Source of the DNA: JAYODZ01 sp965660195
Lineage (GTDB): Bacteria; Pseudomonadota; Alphaproteobacteria; RS24
DNA length: 12,035 nucleotides
Assembly: GCA_965660195.1 (NCBI GenBank)
Contig: CBFHZM010000056.1
Span: forward strand, 1 to 12,035
Direction of reading: 5' to 3'
Part shown: positions 8,501 to 12,035 of the stretch, piece by piece
Layout of the letters: every line of letters starts with the position of its first letter
Position numbering within the stretch: the stretch's first letter is position 1
Program-made: the position numbers and the translations under genes
The notes under the pieces: model-generated
The model's database searches: none
The model's input: only the letters and a program-made list of their open reading frames with translations
What the model was told of the DNA's origin: nothing

Positions 8501-9969
8501 TCGGTAGTGGCCGGGTTGGAGGTGCCGACAAGGTTGGTTTGACTTGTATAGCTGTTACCGCGATAGCTAAGCGTTAACTGATCGGCTGTACCGTCAAATG
8601 CCGCGGAACCCGTAATGTCTAAGCTCTGGGTAACAAGGCCCGTTGGTTGAGCGTAAGGTGTGGCTTCACTAAGGGTAAAAGGGTCAAAGCCGTCAGCGCT
8701 ACTATCGGTAAAAGCCAGGCTAGCTGTAAAATATGGCGCCCCACCGGTGCCAGACAAGGTGACCACACCATTATTAGAGCTGGCGCGGACTTGTAATGTT
8801 GCGGGATAAAGATTCTCGACTTGGTCGGCGATCTCATTGGCAAGGTCATTGACCGAGTTAATGGCAGCACCCAGCGGGATAGTGATCTCTGTATCATCAA
8901 TCCGTAAAACCAGGCTATCAGCCGTCAGGTCGAGCTGCTCTTGGCCGGTGCCGAACTGGAGGCTTTCGGGGATCGTGATCGCCATTTGGCGGTTGGTTGC
9001 CGCGGCATTAATAGGTTCGTTAGCGGCAAAGCTGGATGTTTCTACCGCGTTATTAGTATGGATCATTTCTGCGATAAATGGATTGCCAGCTTGGCGCGCA
9101 GTAATGGTCAGCGTGCCAGCGGTGTGATCGCCGGTGATTTCATAACGCGCATCGAGCGTTGGATTGCTGGTGATCCGCGAAACCATGGCATCGATAAAGC
9201 TACCACGGTCGACAATCGATGCATCGCCTGCAGGAATACGGATATTTTGGCCGTCAATGCGGATATCGAGTGTGTCGAGATCTGGGTTGTAGCCATTATA
9301 GTCGACATTAAACACGGAGACTTGCGCTTGCGCATCCGAAACACCATCGAGCTTGTAGCCAGTTGACGGCTCAATCACGGTTTGGTTGTCGACGGCGATG
9401 AAATTATTATTTGTGTCGCGCGCATAAGCGGATGATGCTTGGCTGGTAGACAGCGTGTAGGTCCCAAGGGCGCTTGGTCGGACATCTTCAATGGTGACAG
9501 TGTGTTTGTGCTCATCGAGATAGCCAATTTGGAAGCTTGTGTCCTGGAAGGTGCCGTTTAATAGCTTTGTGTCGTTAAAATAGGTCGTTTCTGCAATCCG
9601 TTGCAGCTCGTTTTGTAGCTGGACAACTTCGGCGTTCAGGCTTTGCCGGTCGGCACCGCTATAGACCCCATTTGCGGATTGGACGGAAAGCTCGCGGATA
9701 CGCTGTAAAACGGCGGTCACCTCGTTGAGGGCGCCTTCTGCCGTTTGCGCTAGCGAAATCGCGTCTGCTGAGTTGCGAATGGCGTTTTCAAGCCCGCGAA
9801 TTTGCGATGTCATTCTATTGACAATCGCTGCCCCTGCGGCGTCGTCGCCAGCATTGGTAATGCGTAAGCCTGAAGCGATCCGTTCCATCGCTTTATCCAT
9901 GCCCTGCATGTTTTTTTGCAGGTGATACAGCGTGTTAATCGCGCTCATATTCGTATTAATATTACTCAT
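5542..9969 (-). CDS. fliC: Giant flagellin (filament subunit, 1475 aa)
   Basis: Filament subunit, exported through the flagellar channel and polymerised outside the cell. Residues 1-140 are canonical N-terminal D0/D1 (MSNINTNMSAINTL, ERIASGLRITNAGDDAAG, LQRIRELSVQSANG, FNDTKLLNG), and about 1370-1475 are canonical C-terminal D1/D0 (MDSDIATETANLTKAQVLQQ, ending AQSVLSLLQ). The roughly 1230 residues between are beta-rich: seven divergent copies of one module (about 213-1010), a Gly/Asp turn-rich segment (about 1026-1112), and a Flagellin_IN-type module (about 1155-1352). Salmonella FliC has about 495 residues. There is no cysteine and only two tryptophans. No HExxH motif is present, so it is not a flagellinolysin. 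The start is set by GAGAGGA just upstream and by the standard flagellin N-terminus. It has its own sigma-54 promoter and terminator, so it is probably monocistronic. The family is certain; the symbol fliC is generic, since a second flagellin lies next door. Confidence 0.97.
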   Translation of the reverse strand: MSNINTNMSAINTLYHLQKNMQGMDKAMERIASGLRITNAGDDAAGAAIVNRMTSQIRGLENAIRNSADAISLAQTAEGALNEVTAVLQRIRELSVQSANGVYSGADRQSLNAEVVQLQNELQRIAETTYFNDTKLLNGTFQDTSFQIGYLDEHKHTVTIEDVRPSALGTYTLSTSQASSAYARDTNNNFIAVDNQTVIEPSTGYKLDGVSDAQAQVSVFNVDYNGYNPDLDTLDIRIDGQNIRIPAGDASIVDRGSFIDAMVSRITSNPTLDARYEITGDHTAGTLTITARQAGNPFIAEMIHTNNAVETSSFAANEPINAAATNRQMAITIPESLQFGTGQEQLDLTADSLVLRIDDTEITIPLGAAINSVNDLANEIADQVENLYPATLQVRASSNNGVVTLSGTGGAPYFTASLAFTDSSADGFDPFTLSEATPYAQPTGLVTQSLDITGSAAFDGTADQLTLSYRGNSYTSQTNLVGTSNPATTEAEMIEVLKTAYASDNASTAAVTLNLKIGAAAITATDLAAGDSFTITVDDTDYTTTALPGTTGVEVLAAIQSATNASGGRLDEIFTISQNSISSYDFVHVNHTSHRIDVSGAVTGGTVVRDAVNTFSLAIDGTALSADHFNNGDKIVFDIDGTDYISAAINSGGGAVTQAHITTALNAAAGLPATVSFGAGASYGEFTVTTTTGNNDAAVTFRRTLGMDLARHDIAVTGAASTLSFANSSANDVVAITASPASAYNNTGSLDTEVPQVSKIDVDVTGYVGAAETLTIKINQETVTISAASLDAAQASDNTMATLIKSAIEGNANLTSIVSVEVDGSDDVVITGLAADGQPAQFSIELEFASGSAWNMATGTPLSKPTAWVGGTTAIGAHETLVSFNESGLDPANDTIEFKISGTAKDGSTVTERSVIVDVNNVPNGIVFIPGEPVSSQDLAELAMLVINNDATLSGLVQARIPTSVDYASEGASANLNHLDEVIIESLVPGTAVTIETIFHDADNAVSANSAASIANQYASKGTSGLYLTADNKVLDSNKHERFVNSQNEVTEYRVADNGSLIDEDGYVVALDATTGEPYADGRLIDVNGSSLMRRGDFALINASGDLIGGVGNPRTATISAKTPTSGALLLGGASAATPIAGTSATTAASRVIDAEDLTVYGHVGTSRIDIKDGMSAKEVADAVNQKARTTGVRATAETRVQLSFDQLSGGDFSDSISFRLYGMDNQPADVTAAVNIGSQNGSDADLSNLRNAINSRSGATGITATLSDDKQTVYLTSTDGYDIVIENYDAATVRSGMTAPAMRLQAFDDNDNAVGTPVTLSDASTEGAVDTARISGQVSFHSSEIFSVHTDADGAAGGGLFQAAPGAASLISINDLDILTVANAAKMLDVVDGALMRIDAERGDLGATMNRMQYTINNLSNIVVNTKASRSRIMDSDIATETANLTKAQVLQQAAQAMLAQANQTAQSVLSLLQ
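5914..6507 (-). other. Flagellin_IN-type distal module of the giant flagellin
   Basis: Residues about 1155-1352. It opens with DLTVYGHVGTSRIDIKDG and a helix MSAKEVADAVNQKARTTGV, followed by ATAETRVQLSF, ISFRLYG, the core LRNAINSRSGATGITATL (6169-6222), QTVYLTSTDGYDIVIENYD, and ISGQVSFHSSEIFSV. This order is common in long proteobacterial flagellins just before the C-terminal D1 domain, and it recurs in FlgK and FlgL here. Confidence 0.75.
6634..6894 (-). other. Asp/Gly turn-rich segment of the giant flagellin
   Basis: Residues about 1026-1112 do not match the modules on either side. They repeat a short strand-turn pattern with acidic/Gly turns: YLTADNKVLDSN, EYRVADNGSLIDEDGYVVAL, EPYADGRLIDVNGSSL, FALINASGDLIGG. 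Spacing is irregular, about 10-20 residues. This looks like a run of beta hairpins, possibly a separate outermost domain. Function unknown; no catalytic motif seen. Confidence 0.5.
6940..9333 (-). repeat. Seven divergent protein modules in the giant flagellin
   Basis: A strand-turn-strand motif recurs at residues 231 (LDTLDIRIDGQNIRIP), 350 (ADSLVLRIDDTEITIP), 462 (ADQLTLSYRGNSYTSQ), 530 (GDSFTITVDDTDYTTT), 632 (GDKIVFDIDGTDYISA), 771 (AETLTIKINQETVTIS) and 893 (NDTIEFKISGTAKDGS). Most copies are followed by an Ala-rich helix (e.g. MATLIKSAIEGN) and further strands. The period is usually 100-140 residues, with one short step of 68. The copies are too diverged to be seen as DNA repeats. Similar motifs occur in FlgK at 934-981 and 2887-2934. 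Confidence 0.65.
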
Positions 9970-9973
9970 TGGG

Positions 9974-9980
9974 TCCTCTC
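9974..9980 (-). promoter_or_regulatory. Ribosome binding site of the giant flagellin
   Basis: On the minus strand GAGAGGA is followed by CCCA and then the ATG whose complement is 9967-9969. It supports the start that gives the standard MSNINTN flagellin N-terminus. Confidence 0.8.
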
Positions 9981-10013
9981 ACAGGTAATACCAAACTTTC
10001 TCGTGGGCTTTAA

Positions 10014-10029
10014 TGCAAACGCTGTGCCA
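10014..10029 (-). promoter_or_regulatory. Sigma-54 promoter of the giant flagellin
   Basis: The minus strand reads TGGCACAGCGTTTGCA: TGGCAC (complement of 10024-10029), exactly 5 nt, then TTGC (complement of 10015-10018) and A. The sigma-54 consensus is TGGCACG-N4-TTGCW, and only the non-core G is absent. Transcription should start near 10003, giving a leader of about 34 nt that contains the ribosome binding site. Sigma-54 promoters need an activator and often IHF; an IHF-type site lies about 58 nt upstream. Confidence 0.88.
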
Positions 10030-10054
10030 TCCGCCGTCTGCAAACAAAATTTTC

Positions 10055-10067
10055 TAAGTCATTGATA
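10055..10067 (-). promoter_or_regulatory. Candidate IHF binding site between divergent flagellin promoters
   Basis: The minus strand reads TATCAATGACTTA, a full match to the IHF consensus WATCAANNNNTTR, in an AT-rich setting. Its centre (10061) is about 58 nt from the predicted left-facing start site and about 57 nt from the predicted right-facing one, the usual place for IHF to bend DNA at sigma-54 promoters. The short consensus can occur by chance. Confidence 0.55.
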
Positions 10068-10091
10068 ATATTTATATAAAAATAGCGAAAA

Positions 10092-10107
10092 TGGCTCATT
10101 TAGAGCT
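10092..10107 (+). promoter_or_regulatory. Candidate sigma-54 promoter of the second flagellin
   Basis: TGGCTCATTTAGAGCT keeps the required GG and GC with exactly 10 nt between them and matches about 8 of 12 consensus positions, but its -12 element is GAGC instead of TTGC. The predicted start is near 10118, giving a leader of about 90 nt. A short inverted repeat (TTTAGA at 10099-10104, TCTAAA at 10108-10113) and a run of nine A overlap and follow the -12 element. Weaker than the left-facing promoter. Confidence 0.42.
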
Positions 10108-10196
10108 TCTAAAAAAAAATTATAAGCCGCCTAAACATTTCTGCGACGGGTCGTAACGGTTCTTGAGAGGGAAGCTTTGAGCTTGACAACACGGGA

Positions 10197-10202
10197 AAGG
10201 AG
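10197..10202 (+). promoter_or_regulatory. Ribosome binding site of the second flagellin
   Basis: AAGGAG sits 6 nt before the ATG at 10209 (spacer TTACCC). Close to ideal; it fixes the start of a gene whose stop codon is outside the window. Confidence 0.9.
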
Positions 10203-10208
10203 TTACCC

Positions 10209-12035
10209 ATGACAGTCGTAAACACAAACATAGGTTCCTTGAATGCGCAGCATGCAATGAACAAGTTAAATAATGACCTCGAAACCACGATGGAACGTCT
10301 TTCGAGCGGTTTGCGGATCAACTCAGCTTCAGATGATGCTGCTGGTTTGGCCATTGTAAACCGTATGGAAGCCCAGGTTCGCGGTCTTCAAATGGCGATT
10401 AAAAACGCCAATGACGGTATTTCGCTGACGCAAACTGCAGAAGGCGCAATGCAAGAAATCAGCAATATCCTGCAGCGTATGCGGGAATTGTCACTGCAAT
10501 CCGCAAATGATGCAAATAACGACACTGACCGTGCGTTTTTGCAAGCAGAAGTCGCGCAATTGTCGGAAGAAATTGACCGTATTGCTGAAACCACGCAATT
10601 CAACTCGCGTAACGTATTGGATGGCAGCTACAACAACATGCAATTCCAAATCGGTTCCAATGCAGGTCAAACTGTCGGCATCGATATTGGTAGCATGGCT
10701 TCTAGCGTTCTAGGCGTTGCCTCGGTATCGTCTTCGTCCAGCAGTTCACCAGTTACTAGCTACCAAAATGTAGCTGGCGTTTCCGCAACGGGTACAGCCG
10801 CTGAAGCCACAGTCATGGAACTTACTTTCCCTGATGACGGCACCTTGGCTTTGACCATTGCCGACACGACAAATGGCTTGAGCTCGGCTTTGACCGGCAA
10901 AACCATTGAATTGGATAACGCGGCTGTCATGAGCACGTTTATCTCTGATGTTCAAAAAGCTCTGGCGGAAGCTGCCGCCGACACAAGCGTTACAGGGAAT
11001 TCATCGCTGACGACATTGACGACAGCAGGTGTGGTGCAAGGTCTCGATCTCACAGATACCGACAATTATGATTTGGTGAAATTCGCCATTCAGGTTGGCT
11101 CGGGTCCTGCGCAAAACATCAATCTGTTGCAACGTTTGGTTGACACAGGCTCGATCAACTCGATCTCTGGTGGTGAAGTTCTCACGGCCTTGGAAAACGA
11201 GTTGCAAGCCCTGTATGACGACTCTTTGACCGTCACAATCGATACAAACGAGTTGGTCATTACCGACGCTAAAGGTCGCGCGATTTCTGTGACCCAAGGT
11301 AACGGTACTGGCTTCCTGTTTGGAACCGATACGACAAACGCAGATGCACCGATCTCAACTGTTGCTTCAACGGCCAATGCCATCGAAGCCAGCATGGACG
11401 GCAATGTACTGCGCTTGACGCATACGCAAGGCGGTAAAATTTCGTTGAGCGGCTTCGCGCTGACCAGCACGGAAAAAGGTGCGTCGACGGAATATGCAAC
11501 CCTCAATATCCTCGACGATGATCACGCCAATCAGCGCGACCCTATCGTTCTTGCTGCAACGGCGATCAGCTCGCCAACAGCAACGGCACGCGGTGTTGTT
11601 GATCCGACCGTCCTTGAGGTTGCTCTATCTGATACCTATTTCAACGGAGCAACAGCAACTTATGCCTTCGAAATCCACGATGGCGACGGTAATACCATCA
11701 TGGACGTCAATACTGATTTCCATAGCTCGATCGACAATGACACTATTTTGGCGGCATTGCGTGCGGCAGTTCAGACCGGCTATAGCGACGTCGATGTCAC
11801 TTATACCGATGGAACCATCCGCGTTACGAGTACCGATGGACGTCATATGGCTGTGACAGCCTATAGCTCAAGCGTTGGTTCAGCCCGCGTGTCCGACGGA
11901 TCACTTGGTTCTCCAAACGAGGTCTTGTCTTCGGTCGAAAAGTATCGTTCGGAAGCTCGTGTTGGTCTGGGGACCGCGATCGCAGGCGCAGGTCTGTCAA
12001 AAATCACTCTGGCCTTCAATTTCCTTAGTGATGGC
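10209..12035 (+). CDS. fliC: Second flagellin, large form (3' end outside window)
   Basis: Second filament subunit, divergent from the giant flagellin. The frame is open for 609 codons from the ATG to the right edge. Residues 1-140 are canonical N-terminal D0/D1: MTVVNTNIGSLNAQHAMNKL, ERLSSGLRINSASDDAAG, GISLTQTAEGAMQEI, LQRMRELSLQSAN, FNSRNVLDG. They align without gaps to the other flagellin but with many differences, so the two are old paralogues. A seven-serine stretch (residues 174-180) is followed by beta-rich insert sequence with strand/helix units such as TYAFEIHDGDGN and ILAALRAAVQ. The last visible part (ARVGLGTAIAGAG, ITLAFNFLSDG) resembles the entry to the Flagellin_IN-type module. 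The C-terminal D1/D0 has not been reached, so the full protein must be considerably longer than 609 residues. No cysteine. The start is supported by AAGGAG. The symbol is generic. Confidence 0.95.
   Translation, partial: MTVVNTNIGSLNAQHAMNKLNNDLETTMERLSSGLRINSASDDAAGLAIVNRMEAQVRGLQMAIKNANDGISLTQTAEGAMQEISNILQRMRELSLQSANDANNDTDRAFLQAEVAQLSEEIDRIAETTQFNSRNVLDGSYNNMQFQIGSNAGQTVGIDIGSMASSVLGVASVSSSSSSSPVTSYQNVAGVSATGTAAEATVMELTFPDDGTLALTIADTTNGLSSALTGKTIELDNAAVMSTFISDVQKALAEAAADTSVTGNSSLTTLTTAGVVQGLDLTDTDNYDLVKFAIQVGSGPAQNINLLQRLVDTGSINSISGGEVLTALENELQALYDDSLTVTIDTNELVITDAKGRAISVTQGNGTGFLFGTDTTNADAPISTVASTANAIEASMDGNVLRLTHTQGGKISLSGFALTSTEKGASTEYATLNILDDDHANQRDPIVLAATAISSPTATARGVVDPTVLEVALSDTYFNGATATYAFEIHDGDGNTIMDVNTDFHSSIDNDTILAALRAAVQTGYSDVDVTYTDGTIRVTSTDGRHMAVTAYSSSVGSARVSDGSLGSPNEVLSSVEKYRSEARVGLGTAIAGAGLSKITLAFNFLSDG

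Larger units (their letters stand above)
9970..10208. other. Divergent flagellin control region
   Basis: This 239-nt gap between the two divergent flagellin genes is AT-rich in its middle (about 10041-10125). It holds the left-facing sigma-54 promoter, the IHF-type site, the right-facing sigma-54 candidate and both ribosome binding sites. I could not recognise a clear activator site (for example FlbD/ftr type) or a sigma-28 promoter. No gene is apparent within it. Confidence 0.75.

Noticed and set aside
5542..9969. Flagellinolysin (protease-bearing flagellin).
   Set aside because: No HExxH zinc motif anywhere in the insert; the nearest strings (KHERF, AHETL) do not fit.
10110..10134. Sigma-28-like promoter: TAAA at 10110 with GCCGCCTAA at 10126.
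   Set aside because: The gap between the elements is about 12 nt instead of about 15, and the second element departs from GCCGATAA.
10168..10183. Second sigma-54-like match on the plus strand (GG and GC 10 nt apart).
   Set aside because: Transcription would start near 10194, leaving about 15 nt before the ATG, almost all ribosome binding site; it also matches the consensus less well than 10092-10107.
11679..11730. Calcium-binding loop, DGDGN, in the second flagellin.
   Set aside because: A single short match without the full EF-hand or dockerin spacing; it lies in a strand-turn-strand unit where Asp/Gly turns are expected.

Overview
The window is a cluster of genes for the external part of a bacterial flagellum. 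It carries two hook-filament junction proteins (FlgK, FlgL) and two flagellins, most of them far larger than the textbook versions. The sequence suggests a Gram-negative proteobacterium of moderate GC. The flagellin control region has a near-perfect sigma-54 promoter and an IHF-type site, and no convincing sigma-28 promoter, which is a proteobacterial polar-flagellum style of control. A marine alphaproteobacterium is my best guess, but it is inferred from the general look of the proteins and is not secure.

Layout: positions 1-4104 (+) hold flgK, already open at the left edge, with at least 1367 residues visible against about 550 in Salmonella. It is followed after 9 nt by flgL at 4114-5400 (+), 428 residues against 317 in Salmonella. 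A hairpin terminator at 5430-5454 closes this pair. A second hairpin at 5476-5505 ends a convergent gene at 5542-9969 (-), a giant flagellin of 1475 residues with intact D0/D1 ends and about 1200 residues of inserted beta-rich domains. The 239-nt AT-rich stretch 9970-10208 is a divergent control region: a strong sigma-54 promoter facing left, a weaker sigma-54 candidate facing right, and one IHF consensus match almost midway. From 10209 to the right edge (+) a second flagellin runs for 609 residues without reaching its C-terminal D1/D0, so it too will be large.

How the genes work together: FlgK and FlgL cap the hook and form the adaptor on which flagellin polymerises, and the two flagellins build the filament. 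The same inserted domains recur in these proteins. A Flagellin_IN-type module is clear in FlgK, FlgL and the giant flagellin and appears to be starting in the second flagellin where the window ends. A second beta-strand/helix module recurs about seven times in the giant flagellin and at least twice in FlgK. The inference is that the exposed outer layer of junction and filament has been enlarged together, to make an unusually thick or decorated flagellum. None of the four visible proteins contains a cysteine.

Giant flagellins forming thick filaments have been reported in marine bacteria, so the size alone is not new. The less familiar parts are the matched enlargement of FlgK, the shared insert modules and the symmetric divergent control region. 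I saw no RNA genes, mobile elements, CRISPR arrays or direct DNA repeats.
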